From Deferribacter desulfuricans SSM1 (GTDB lineage Bacteria > Chrysiogenota > Deferribacteres > Deferribacterales > Deferribacteraceae), in contig NC_013939.1 in the NCBI RefSeq assembly GCF_000010985.1, positions 1,021,501 through 1,085,500 of the forward strand: a DNA stretch of 64,000 nt. The letters run 5' to 3'. Numbering within the stretch: the stretch's first letter is position 1; every line of letters starts with the position of its first letter. The notes beneath the pieces were generated by a model. That model searched no databases and was not told the origin of the DNA. It saw only the letters and a program-made list of their open reading frames with translations. The translations under genes and the position numbers were made by a program. Below, piece by piece: positions 48,752 through 57,588 of this stretch.

Positions 48752-48840
48752 ATTTGAGATTGCTTCGGCAAACTTATATTGCTTCGCAATGACAACATAG
48801 TGCTGTCATTGCGAGCATTAGCGAAGCAATCTCAAAAATT
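48752..48840. repeat. Palindromic dispersed repeat, copy 4
   Basis: AATTTGAGATTGCTTCG and CGAAGCAATCTCAAAAATT bound a palindrome with inner TTCGCAATGACA/TGTCATTGCGAG. The directional arm of copies 1-3 is missing, and a second partial ATTGCTTCG lies inside (48779-48786). It lies between maeB and ndh, both on the minus strand. Confidence 0.85.
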
Positions 48841-48872
48841 TCTGATTAATTAATTTAATATACTTAAATTAG

Positions 48873-51167
48873 TTATAAACATATTTTTTCTTTATTAACC
48901 CTTTTCCATTCTGCATCTACTACAGCAATGGCTGCCATATTAACTATTTCGTTAACTTCACTTCCTCTTTGTAACACGTGAACAGATTTACAGAATCCCT
49001 GAAGAATTGGACCTATTGCTATGCCGTTACCCAATCTGTATAAAAGCTTATAAGCGATATTACCAGCTTCTAGATTTGGGAAAATTAATATATTTGCGTC
49101 CCCTTTAATTTCTGAGAAAGGAAAAGCTTCTTCAGCTATTGGTGGGTATGTTGCGGTGTCTGCTTGCATATCACCATCAATTGTAATTTGTGGAAATTTT
49201 TCTTTAACTATTTTCATAGCTTCAGCAACTTTTATAGTTCTTGGGATACGAACACTACCAAAGTTTGAAAAGCTAAGCATAGCAATTTTTGGTTCAATAC
49301 CAAATTTTTCTACAGTTTCAGCAGACTGAATAGCAATTTGTGCTAATTGATCAGCATCAGGATCAATATTAACTGTTGTGTCTGCACATAAAACTAATCT
49401 GTTTTTAAATACCATGAAATAAGAACCAGAAGGAACAGTGTAACCCTTTTGTAAACTCATTGTTTCTAAAATTGGCTTAATTGAGTCACCATAACTTCTT
49501 GAGTATCCGGTTAACATACAATCAGCTTCACCATTTAGTACCATTAAAGCTCCAAAGTAATTATAAATTTTTGATAAACGTCTTTTTGCTTCTATATAAG
49601 TCATACCTTTTCTTTGTCTCATTTCAAAAAGTTGATTTGTATATTCTTCTAGTTTATCTGATTTTGCAGGTTCTATTATTTCGCATCCAGTTAAGTTGAT
49701 ATTATATGTTTTTGCTAGTTCAAGAATATTTTCTTTATTACCTAAAAGTATTGGTGTACCAAAACCTTCTTCTACAATTTTTTGTGCAGCTCTTAATACT
49801 TTTTCAAAATCACCTTCTGGTAAAACGATACGTTTAGGTGTTTGTTTAGCAATATGAATAATTTCTCTAGTGAATTCTTTAGCAAAGGAAAGTCTTGATT
49901 CAAGATAATCTTTATATTTTTCAAAGTCAGTTATTGGTTTCCTGGCGACCCCAGAATCCATTGCCGCTTTTGCTACGGCAGGTGCAACCCAAGTAAGAAC
50001 TCTTGGGTCGAAAGGTTTTGGAATAATATAATCTTTTCCAAATTCTATTCTTTCTACTCCATAAGCTTTACAAACGTTTTCTGGAACGTCCTCTTTTGCT
50101 AAAGCAGCAAGGGCTTTAACAGCTGCTACTTTCATGTCCTCATTTATCTCTTTTGCTCTAACGTCTAATGCACCTCTAAAAATAAAAGGGAAACCTAAAA
50201 CGTTGTTGACTTGGTTTGGATAATCAGATCTTCCCGTTGCCATAATGGCATCGCCTCTAACCTCGGCTACCTCTTCTGGAGTAATTTCTGGGTCTGGGTT
50301 AGCCATAGCCATTATTATTGGGTTTCTGTTCATCATTTTTACCATTTTCTTGGTAACAGCACCTTTTACAGAAACACCTAAGAATACATCAGCACCATCC
50401 ATTGCATCTTCAAGTGTTCTTTTATCAGTATCGTTTGCAAATTCTTCTTTGTATTTATTCATCCCTTCTTTTCTACCTTTATAGATTACACCTTTAGAGT
50501 CGCAAAGGTATATATTCTCTTTTTTTGCACCCAAGGATAGAACTAGTTTAGCTATTGCTATACCTGCAGCACCAGCTCCATTTATTACAATTTTAACTTC
50601 ATCGATCTTTTTGTTTACGAGTTCTAACGCATTTATTAACGCAGCTGCACAGATAATGGCTGTACCATGCTGATCATCATGAAATACTGGTATTGAAAGT
50701 TTCTTTTTTAGCTCTTCTTCTATATAGAAACAATCAGGTGCTTTTATATCCTCAAGATTGATTCCACCAAATGTTGGCTCTAATAGTTCACAAACTTTTA
50801 TAACATCATCAGGATTTTGAGAATTAACTTCAATATCAAAAACATCAACATCTGCAAATCTTTTAAAAAGTACACCTTTACCTTCCATTACCGGTTTTCC
50901 TGCGAGAGCACCTATATTACCAAGCCCTAAAACTGCGGTACCATTAGATACCACTGCGACTAAGTTCCCTTTTGCTGTATATTCAAAAGCTAAATCAGGA
51001 TTTTTTTCTATTTCTTCACAAGGAATTGCGACTCCTGGAGTATATGCCAATGATAAATCTCTTTGTGTATAACATGGTTTAGTGGGGACTACTTCGATTT
51101 TGCCAGGCCTGGCACCTGCATGATATTCTAATGCTTCCTCTTTTGTTATTTTACCTTTCTTTTCCAT
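48873..51167 (-). CDS. maeB: NADP-dependent malic enzyme with C-terminal phosphotransacetylase-like domain
   Basis: A 764-residue MaeB. The N-terminal malic domain (residues 1-430) has [33 protein letters not shown] and the NAD-binding [11 protein letters not shown]. The C-terminal third (about 440-764) is phosphotransacetylase-like ([35 protein letters not shown]). It decarboxylates malate to pyruvate. In related proteins the PTA domain binds acetyl-CoA and regulates activity. The ATG at 51167 has GGAGG 5 bases upstream; a second ATG abuts it at 51170. Confidence 0.95.
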   Translation of the reverse strand: MEKKGKITKEEALEYHAGARPGKIEVVPTKPCYTQRDLSLAYTPGVAIPCEEIEKNPDLAFEYTAKGNLVAVVSNGTAVLGLGNIGALAGKPVMEGKGVLFKRFADVDVFDIEVNSQNPDDVIKVCELLEPTFGGINLEDIKAPDCFYIEEELKKKLSIPVFHDDQHGTAIICAAALINALELVNKKIDEVKIVINGAGAAGIAIAKLVLSLGAKKENIYLCDSKGVIYKGRKEGMNKYKEEFANDTDKRTLEDAMDGADVFLGVSVKGAVTKKMVKMMNRNPIIMAMANPDPEITPEEVAEVRGDAIMATGRSDYPNQVNNVLGFPFIFRGALDVRAKEINEDMKVAAVKALAALAKEDVPENVCKAYGVERIEFGKDYIIPKPFDPRVLTWVAPAVAKAAMDSGVARKPITDFEKYKDYLESRLSFAKEFTREIIHIAKQTPKRIVLPEGDFEKVLRAAQKIVEEGFGTPILLGNKENILELAKTYNINLTGCEIIEPAKSDKLEEYTNQLFEMRQRKGMTYIEAKRRLSKIYNYFGALMVLNGEADCMLTGYSRSYGDSIKPILETMSLQKGYTVPSGSYFMVFKNRLVLCADTTVNIDPDADQLAQIAIQSAETVEKFGIEPKIAMLSFSNFGSVRIPRTIKVAEAMKIVKEKFPQITIDGDMQADTATYPPIAEEAFPFSEIKGDANILIFPNLEAGNIAYKLLYRLGNGIAIGPILQGFCKSVHVLQRGSEVNEIVNMAAIAVVDAEWKRVNKEKICL

Positions 51168-51184
51168 CATTACCTCCATAATTT

Positions 51185-51200
51185 AATTGCATTTGCAATT
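51185..51200. promoter_or_regulatory. Palindrome in the maeB-deoC divergent region
   Basis: AATTGCATTTGCAATT: 6-base arms around ATTT. It sits just before the maeB ribosome site and overlaps the -35 of the proposed deoC promoter, so a regulator bound here could affect both genes. Confidence 0.3.
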
Positions 51201-51220
51201 TTATTTTAGTAAACTATAAA
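51193..51220 (+). promoter_or_regulatory. Possible deoC promoter
   Basis: TTGCAA (51193-51198), 16 bases, TATAAA (51215-51220), about 60 bases before the ATG at 51281. Weak evidence in a very A+T-rich stretch. Confidence 0.35.
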
Positions 51221-51280
51221 TCAACTAAAATAATATGTAAATAGAAAATTTGTATAAAATATGAAGGAGGACTCATTATT

Positions 51281-51955
51281 ATGAAATATGATAATTTTGT
51301 TCAGCAAGTTATAGAAAAAATTGATATCACATACTTGAAAGCAGATATAACAAAATCTATAGTAAACAGATATGTGGAGCTATGTGAAACGTATAATTTT
51401 TATGGATTATGTATACCAATAGCACAATATATTGAGAATAAAGAAAATATATTAAAAATAAACTCTAAAAAAGTAACTGTTATAGGTTTCCCGTTCGGTT
51501 GTGATCCTATAGATTTTAAGTTAAATCAGATTGCTTATATAAAAGATCTGGGTATAGATGAATATGATGTGGTAATGAATGTGTCAAAATTTCTAGAAGG
51601 GGACTATAAATATGTAAAGAATGAGTTAACTAAAATTCGGGAATTTATTAATAATAAAATTATGAAGGTCATTATTGAAACATGTTATCTAAATCAAGAA
51701 CAGATTATTGACGTTGTAAATATTTTAATAGATGTCGGTGTAGATTATGTAAAAACCAGTACTGGCTTTGGACATAGTGGAGCGAAATTAGAAGATATTG
51801 AATTGATTAAAAAGAATTTTGATGGTAAAATAAAAATCAAAGCTTCGGGTGGAATAAAAACGTTTGAACAAGCAAAATCTTTTATTGATGCTGGAGCGGA
51901 TAGATTAGGAATGAGTAATGTAGATGATATTTTGAGAAGATATGAATGTGGATAG
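51281..51955 (+). CDS. deoC: Deoxyribose-phosphate aldolase
   Basis: A 224-residue TIM-barrel aldolase. The Schiff-base Lys lies in VDYVKTSTGFGHSGA and the second active-site Lys in KIKASGGIKT. VIGFPFGCDP near residue 70 and DVVMNVSKFLEG near residue 95 match the class I DERA pattern. It cleaves deoxyribose-5-phosphate to acetaldehyde and glyceraldehyde-3-phosphate. The end overlaps the xerD-type gene by 14 bases. Confidence 0.93.
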   Translation: MKYDNFVQQVIEKIDITYLKADITKSIVNRYVELCETYNFYGLCIPIAQYIENKENILKINSKKVTVIGFPFGCDPIDFKLNQIAYIKDLGIDEYDVVMNVSKFLEGDYKYVKNELTKIREFINNKIMKVIIETCYLNQEQIIDVVNILIDVGVDYVKTSTGFGHSGAKLEDIELIKKNFDGKIKIKASGGIKTFEQAKSFIDAGADRLGMSNVDDILRRYECG

Positions 51956-52823
51956 TAATTTTAAACATTATTTATTAGTTGAAGAATATTTAAGTGAGAA
52001 TACTATTAAAGCTTATTTAAGTGATGTAAAAGCATTTTTGGATTTTGTTAAAATTAAAAAATACGACATTAAGTCTGAAGATACAGTCATTTCTTATATC
52101 AAGAATTTAATCAAAAAATCTTATTCAATAGAATCTATATTAAGAAAAATATCGAGTATTTCTGTTTATTATGATTATTTAATTAAAGAGAAAGTTATAG
52201 ATAAAAATCCTGTTTTGTTAATAGATAAACCTAAAAAGTGGTTTAAATTACCTGACTTTTTAAATGAGGATGAAATTTTAAAAATTTTAGACACTGTAGA
52301 TAAAAGTACTCCGCATGGATTTAGAGATTATATCATAATAAATATGCTTTATACTTCTGGTATGAGAATAAGTGAGCTTGTAAATATTGAAGTAAGTAAT
52401 TGTGATTTTAGAAGAGGGATTATTAGAATAAAAGGGAAAGGTGGGAAAGAAAGATTTGTTCCAATTCATAAGAAATTAATTGAAGAGCTAAATAAATATC
52501 TTGAAATTAGGCATAATTATTTTGTAAAAGGTAGGGATAATGGGTATCTATTTTTGAATAAATTTGGAAATAAATTGAGCAGGGAGTATTGTTGGAAAAT
52601 TGTAAGGAAATATGCTGAAATGGCAGGAATAAAGAAAAAAGTTTCACCTCATGTTTTTAGACATACATTTGCAACACATCTTTTAAAAAATGGTGCTGAT
52701 TTGAGGGTGATACAGATGCTGCTTGGCCATTCGTCAATTTTGACTACAGAGATTTATACTCAGCTGGATGATGATTCACTAAGAAATAGTTTATCAATAC
52801 ATCATCCACGCTTTAAGAGGTAA
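51942..52823 (+). CDS. xerD: Site-specific tyrosine recombinase XerD/XerC
   Basis: A 293-residue recombinase: an N-terminal SAM-like core-binding domain (LVEEYLSENTIKAYLSDVKAF) and a catalytic domain with Arg142 (TSGMRISEL), Lys (KGKGGKERFVPI), His-x-x-Arg (PHVFRHTFATHLL), His (LLGHSSILTT) and the nucleophile Tyr (EIYTQL). The length and lack of adjacent mobile DNA fit the chromosome-dimer resolvase and not an integron or phage integrase. Whether it is XerC or XerD cannot be settled here, though the ILTTEIYTQL ending favours XerD. Confidence 0.92.
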   Translation: MNVDSNFKHYLLVEEYLSENTIKAYLSDVKAFLDFVKIKKYDIKSEDTVISYIKNLIKKSYSIESILRKISSISVYYDYLIKEKVIDKNPVLLIDKPKKWFKLPDFLNEDEILKILDTVDKSTPHGFRDYIIINMLYTSGMRISELVNIEVSNCDFRRGIIRIKGKGGKERFVPIHKKLIEELNKYLEIRHNYFVKGRDNGYLFLNKFGNKLSREYCWKIVRKYAEMAGIKKKVSPHVFRHTFATHLLKNGADLRVIQMLLGHSSILTTEIYTQLDDDSLRNSLSIHHPRFKR

Positions 52824-52826
52824 TGT

Positions 52827-55466
52827 TTGAAGATAGTATTGACTCATATAAGCCCAGATTTTGATGCTTTTGCAAGCGCTTATACAGCATTAAAGTTGTA
52901 TGATGCTGATTATTTTGTCTATACTACTGGCTTTGATGATGCTATTAAAAAATTTATCAGAGATTATCAGCTTGATATCCCGCTAATTCATTTAAATGAA
53001 TTAGATACATCAAATATTGAAACAATCATTATTACAGATTGCAAAATTAGGGAAAGATTGGGTGATGCAGCTAATTTACTTTCAAAAGCAAAAAAAATTA
53101 TAATTTATGATCATCATCCTGTAAGTGGTAGAGATATAGATGCTGATGAAGAGTTTATTTTTAATTTTGGTTCAACATCAACGATTATTACAGAAAGAAT
53201 AAAAATTAGAGGCTTAAAACTTGATATAGCAACAGCGACATTACTATTGTTAGGTATTTATGAAGATACTGGATTTTTATCCTTTAGCAATACGACTCCG
53301 AGGGATTTATATGCTTCAGCATTTTTGTTGGAAAATGGAGCAGATATTTCAGTATTACAGATATATTTGCAAAGAGATTTAAGTAAACAGCATATTTTTA
53401 TATTGAATCAGCTTTTACAAAATTTAAATGTTTTGAGAGTTGCATCGTTTTCGATAGGTATTGCTCATGCCAGTTATGATGAATATGTGCCTGAAGTAGC
53501 TGTTTTAGCAAATAAAATTTTAAACTTAGAAGGTTTAGATGCTTGTTTGTTATTAATCAGAATTGAAGATAGAGTATTGTTTGTAGGAAGAAGTAAGGTA
53601 GATGAAATTGATGTAAGTAAAGTAGCAGAGGGTTTTAAAGGGGGTGGACACCCTTATGCTGCAAGTGCAGTTATAAAAGATATGACTTTGCAGGAATCTT
53701 TAGAGAAACTTAGTTATTTGATAGAAGAAAATATTAAACCTATAAAATTTGCTATGGACTTTATGACATCACCTGTTAAATACATTGATGTTGATAGTAA
53801 GTTTGAAGAAGCTTTAGATATTTTTATGAAATATAATTTAAACGGGATGCCAGTTGTAAAAGATGGTAAAACAGTTGGATTGATCTCAAGAAAAGATATT
53901 TTACAAGGTATGAAGCACGGTTTAAAAAATGAAAAAGTTAGTTCTATTATGCAAACTGAGTTTTTTACTGTAAAACCAGATACCCCTTTTTCTGTTGTAG
54001 AAGATATTATTTTGGAAAAAAGACAAAAACTTGTTCCTGTTGAAGAAGATGGTAGGTTGGTCGGGGTAATAACAAGAACTGATTTTCTAAGGGCTATGGC
54101 TGAGTTAAATAAAACTCCAAAATATATTTTGGGTAGAATATCGAGCATTGATAGTAAGAGATTTAGAAATGTTAAGCACTTAATGAAGGATAGATTACCT
54201 GGAAAGATATATAATATCTTAGTTGAAATCGGAGTATTAGCTGATCAAGTTGGAATGAATGCATATGTGGTTGGTGGGTTCGTACGTGATTTAATTATGA
54301 AAATAGAAAATTTTGATATAGATATTGTTGTTGAAGGTGATGCAGTTGTTTTAGCAAAAAAGTTTGCAAAATTGAAGAATGCAAAAGTATCAGTACATTA
54401 CAAATTCAAAACTGCTGTAGTTATTTTACCTGATAATTTTAGAATTGATTTTGCAACTGCAAGATCTGAGTATTACGATTTCCCAGCAGCTGCTCCAAAA
54501 GTTGAAGATTCTTCAATAAAGATAGATCTTTACAGAAGAGATTTTACCATAAATACTATAGCAATTAAATTAAACAAAGAAGATTTTGGTGCATTGGTAG
54601 ATTATTTTGGTGCTCAGTCTGATATTCGGGATAGGAAAATTAGGGTTTTACACAATTTGAGTTTTGTAGATGATCCATCCAGGATTTTTAGAGCTATTAG
54701 ATTTGCTGTAAGATACAATTTTGATATAGGGCCCCATACAGAAAGGTTGCTTAAACATGCAATTAATTTAAAACTCATTGATAGAATTGTTGGGCAAAGA
54801 TTATTTTTAGAAATAAAATATATTTTATGCGAAAAAGAATATCTTAAAGCATTGAACATGATGAAAAATTATGGAATATTAAAATTTTTTAGTAATTCAA
54901 TAAACTTTTCTGAGGAAAGTTTAGAGATTTTTAAGTTTTTGGATAAATTGATTAACTGGTATAGTGTTCAAATTAATAGAAATATTGAAATCTGGATACC
55001 AAGATTTAATTTACTGTTTCACTCATTGAAAAGAGGCGAGTTTATTAAATTGCTAGAACGTTTTGAATTTAATTCTAATTATAAAAAATATTTTGCTTCT
55101 CAGGTTTTTAAATCGAGGAATGCTGCAATTAGGTTAAAGAAAAACAAGAATATAACAAATTCTTATATATACAACACCTTAAAGGATCTTGAGGATGAGT
55201 TTGTTTTATATTTATCTGCTATATTGGGTGAAAAGTTTGAGAATCTTATAAAAAAATACTATACTTATATTAAAGAGATAAAACTAGAAATAAATGGAAA
55301 TGATTTAAAAGATTTAGGGTATAAACCCTCTGAAAAATTTAAGTATGTTTTAGATAAGTTATTGGAATTAAAGTTAGATGGTGTTATTTTAAATAAAGGA
55401 GATGAGATAAAATATGCAAAAAAATTATTTGAGGAGATAGAGAGTGGAAGAAACAGTGGAAATTAA
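52827..55466 (+). CDS. tRNA nucleotidyltransferase/poly(A) polymerase fused to DHH phosphoesterase and CBS domains
   Basis: An 879-residue multidomain protein. Residues 1-300: DHH/DHHA1 phosphoesterase (HISPDFDAFASA, YDHHPVSG, GGGHPYAAS). Residues about 310-430: two CBS domains (DFMTSPVKYIDVD; IMQTEFFTV). Residues about 460-879: class II nucleotidyltransferase with VGGFVRDLIM and the DIDIV metal site, then RNA-binding helices (FVDDPSRIFRAIRFAVRY). It should add all or part of CCA to tRNA; the large Aquifex A-adding enzyme has a comparable architecture. The TTG start is set by AGAGG 6 bases upstream; the nearby ATG is out of frame. Confidence 0.93.
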   Translation: MKIVLTHISPDFDAFASAYTALKLYDADYFVYTTGFDDAIKKFIRDYQLDIPLIHLNELDTSNIETIIITDCKIRERLGDAANLLSKAKKIIIYDHHPVSGRDIDADEEFIFNFGSTSTIITERIKIRGLKLDIATATLLLLGIYEDTGFLSFSNTTPRDLYASAFLLENGADISVLQIYLQRDLSKQHIFILNQLLQNLNVLRVASFSIGIAHASYDEYVPEVAVLANKILNLEGLDACLLLIRIEDRVLFVGRSKVDEIDVSKVAEGFKGGGHPYAASAVIKDMTLQESLEKLSYLIEENIKPIKFAMDFMTSPVKYIDVDSKFEEALDIFMKYNLNGMPVVKDGKTVGLISRKDILQGMKHGLKNEKVSSIMQTEFFTVKPDTPFSVVEDIILEKRQKLVPVEEDGRLVGVITRTDFLRAMAELNKTPKYILGRISSIDSKRFRNVKHLMKDRLPGKIYNILVEIGVLADQVGMNAYVVGGFVRDLIMKIENFDIDIVVEGDAVVLAKKFAKLKNAKVSVHYKFKTAVVILPDNFRIDFATARSEYYDFPAAAPKVEDSSIKIDLYRRDFTINTIAIKLNKEDFGALVDYFGAQSDIRDRKIRVLHNLSFVDDPSRIFRAIRFAVRYNFDIGPHTERLLKHAINLKLIDRIVGQRLFLEIKYILCEKEYLKALNMMKNYGILKFFSNSINFSEESLEIFKFLDKLINWYSVQINRNIEIWIPRFNLLFHSLKRGEFIKLLERFEFNSNYKKYFASQVFKSRNAAIRLKKNKNITNSYIYNTLKDLEDEFVLYLSAILGEKFENLIKKYYTYIKEIKLEINGNDLKDLGYKPSEKFKYVLDKLLELKLDGVILNKGDEIKYAKKLFEEIESGRNSGN

Positions 55467-56418
55467 GAGAGTAGTATCAGTTGAAGAGCAGATTCTACCC
55501 ATTCTATTAGGTTCGAATGATGATAACTTAAAGCTAATAAAAAAGAAAATGGATGTAAAAATAGTTGTTAGAGGTTCTGATTTTATTATTGTAGGTGATT
55601 ATGAAAATGTCGAAAAAACAACTAAGTTACTTGATCATTTAAAACATGTAGCTCTAGTTAGAGATATAAATAGTAATGATGTAACAGATGCTATAAATAT
55701 GATTAGCAGCCATAAAGACGAAAACATTTCTGCAGTTTTAACTGACCATGTGAAAGTAGCTGGTTTTGTTAAAAAAGTTGTACCTAAGACAAAAGTGCAG
55801 CATGATTATATAAATGCGATTAGGGATTATGATATTGTTTTTGGTATTGGGCCGGCTGGTACAGGGAAGACATATTTGGCTATGGCTATGGCAATAAATT
55901 TGTATCTGAATAAAATGGTAAACAGGATTATTTTAACTAGACCAGCTGTAGAGGCTGGAGAAAGATTAGGGTTTTTACCTGGTGATATAGAAGATAAAAT
56001 TACTCCTTATTTGAGACCACTTTATGATGCTTTATACAGTATGCTGAGTATTGACAAGACAGCAAAGTTAATAGAAAAAGGGGTTATAGAGCTTGCGCCA
56101 CTTGCTTTTATGAGAGGCAGGACTTTAAATGATTCTTTTGTTATCCTTGATGAAGCGCAAAACACAACTGTGGAACAAATGAAAATGTTTCTCACAAGGT
56201 TAGGATTTAATTCTAAAGCTGTAATTACTGGGGATATAACACAAATCGATTTACCTAAAGATAAGCAGTCAGGTCTTGTTGTAGTAAAAGAGATATTAAA
56301 AGATGTAAAAGGGATTAAGTTTATTAGTTTTACCGAAAAAGATGTTGTAAGACATCCTTTGGTGCAAAGAATAATCAAGGCTTATGAAAAATATGAAATG
56401 GAAGGTAACAAAAGTTGA
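55444..56418 (+). CDS. phoH: PhoH-like P-loop ATPase
   Basis: A 324-residue protein. An N-terminal KH-like region is followed by the PhoH ATPase: Walker A GPAGTGKTYLA, RPAVEAGERLGFLPG, FVILDEAQNTT (Walker B) and ITGDITQIDLP. The YbeZ-type member pairs with the endoribonuclease YbeY in rRNA maturation, and ybeY follows directly here with a 4-base overlap. It starts at GTG 55444 inside the end of the preceding gene. Confidence 0.95.
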   Translation: MEETVEIKRVVSVEEQILPILLGSNDDNLKLIKKKMDVKIVVRGSDFIIVGDYENVEKTTKLLDHLKHVALVRDINSNDVTDAINMISSHKDENISAVLTDHVKVAGFVKKVVPKTKVQHDYINAIRDYDIVFGIGPAGTGKTYLAMAMAINLYLNKMVNRIILTRPAVEAGERLGFLPGDIEDKITPYLRPLYDALYSMLSIDKTAKLIEKGVIELAPLAFMRGRTLNDSFVILDEAQNTTVEQMKMFLTRLGFNSKAVITGDITQIDLPKDKQSGLVVVKEILKDVKGIKFISFTEKDVVRHPLVQRIIKAYEKYEMEGNKS

Positions 56419-56879
56419 GTAACAAGATAAAGTTAAACATATTGATTAATAAAAAGAATCCTGTACAAGTCTCTGATGATTTCTTTTATAAAGTTTCTGA
56501 ACTTGTTTTTGAGCAGATAAACTATCCCTTATCTGAAGCTGAGATTTCTTTGTTGTTGACCAACAGTGAAGAGATAAAAATTTTAAATAAAAATTTTAGA
56601 GATAAAGATTACCCTACCGATGTTTTATCGTTTCCAATGAATGATGAATGTTTAGAGGATAGTATCCTTGGTGATATTGTAATTAATTTAGACAAGGTGG
56701 AAGAATATAGTAAAGAAAATGACATACCTTATGAAAGAGAGTTGGCATTTTTGTATATCCATGGATTGCTTCATCTACTTGGTTATGATCACGAAATAAA
56801 TGAAGAGGAAGAGAAAATTATGTTTGATTTACAAGAGGATATTCTGAAAAAAGCTATCAATCAAGGTGTTTGTGGCTAA
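56415..56879 (+). CDS. ybeY: Endoribonuclease YbeY
   Basis: A 154-residue metal-dependent RNase. The zinc-binding motif H-x3-H-x5-H is present as HGLLHLLGYDHE near residue 115. FRDKDYPTDVLSFPM and LGDIVINLDKV are family signatures. It acts in 16S rRNA 3' end maturation and ribosome quality control. The start codon is TTG at 56415, overlapping the phoH stop. Confidence 0.95.
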   Translation: MSNKIKLNILINKKNPVQVSDDFFYKVSELVFEQINYPLSEAEISLLLTNSEEIKILNKNFRDKDYPTDVLSFPMNDECLEDSILGDIVINLDKVEEYSKENDIPYERELAFLYIHGLLHLLGYDHEINEEEEKIMFDLQEDILKKAINQGVCG

Positions 56880-56880
56880 A

Positions 56881-57585
56881 ATGAAATCAGATAGTTGGTG
56901 GAAATCTGTTGGTTTTGCAATAGAAGGGATTATTTATGCTGTTAGGCATGAGAGGAATCTAAGGATACATATAGCATTAGCAGTTTTAGTTCTTTTTGTT
57001 GCACTATTTTTTAAGCTTAAATTTTTGGAGTATATAATTTTAGCAATTACAATTTCTTTGGTGATTGCTGCAGAATTATTTAATACTGCAATTGAGTATA
57101 CAATCGATTTTGTTTGTAAAGAGAAATGCAGTGAAGTAAAACATATCAAAGATGTTGCTGCTGGTGCGGTACTTACTACAGCTTTTGGTGCAGTATTTGT
57201 TGGTTATTTTGTTTTATTTGACAAAATAAAGGAATATGCAGGTTTTGCTTTAAAAAGATTGCCAGATTTGCCATCTCATTTGGCGGTTATGTCTTTAGTA
57301 ATTACAGTATTGTTCGTTGTTATTTTAAAAGCAATTTTTGGCAAAGGGGAACCATTACATGGTGGGATGCCATCTGGGCATGCTGCTACAGCTTTTTCAG
57401 TATTTATTTCAACTATTTATTTAACAAAGAATATTACAGAAATTTTATTGGTATTTTTATTAGCTATTTTGGTTAGCCAATCAAGGGTTCAGCTTGGTAT
57501 TCACAATACAAAAGAAGTAGTTGTAGGAGCTTTTTTAGGTGCATCTGTTACATATTTGTTGTATAATATTTTTTTAGGAGGGTAA
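56881..57585 (+). CDS. Diacylglycerol/undecaprenol kinase fused to a PAP2-type phosphatase domain
   Basis: A 234-residue membrane protein. Residues 1-115 are a DgkA-type lipid kinase (FAIEGIIYAVRHERNLRIHI, NTAIEYTID, HIKDVAAGAVLTTA), complete in its key residues. Residues 130-234 are a PAP2 domain with PSGHA at 164-168 and SR...H at 201-208. The family motifs are K-x6-R-P and S-R-x5-H-x3-D; here the Arg is Glu157 and the Asp is Glu212. The protein may cycle a lipid between phosphorylated and free forms. In-frame GTGs at 56866 and 56872 are alternative starts. Confidence 0.88.
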   Translation: MKSDSWWKSVGFAIEGIIYAVRHERNLRIHIALAVLVLFVALFFKLKFLEYIILAITISLVIAAELFNTAIEYTIDFVCKEKCSEVKHIKDVAAGAVLTTAFGAVFVGYFVLFDKIKEYAGFALKRLPDLPSHLAVMSLVITVLFVVILKAIFGKGEPLHGGMPSGHAATAFSVFISTIYLTKNITEILLVFLLAILVSQSRVQLGIHNTKEVVVGAFLGASVTYLLYNIFLGG

Positions 57586-57588
57586 AAA

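Noticed and set aside
42269-48840. CRISPR array
   Set aside because: The repeats are palindromic, irregularly spaced by hundreds to thousands of bases, present in both orientations, and without uniform spacers or cas genes.
47238-48840. Composite transposon carrying ndh between repeat copies 3 and 4
   Set aside because: The two copies differ in their arms and centres, copy 4 lacks the directional arm, no transposase is present, and ndh resembles its surroundings in composition.
51942-52823. Integrase of a mobile island
   Set aside because: The recombinase has the size and motifs of housekeeping XerC/XerD, sits between metabolic and tRNA-processing genes, and has no attachment-site repeats or tRNA gene next to it.
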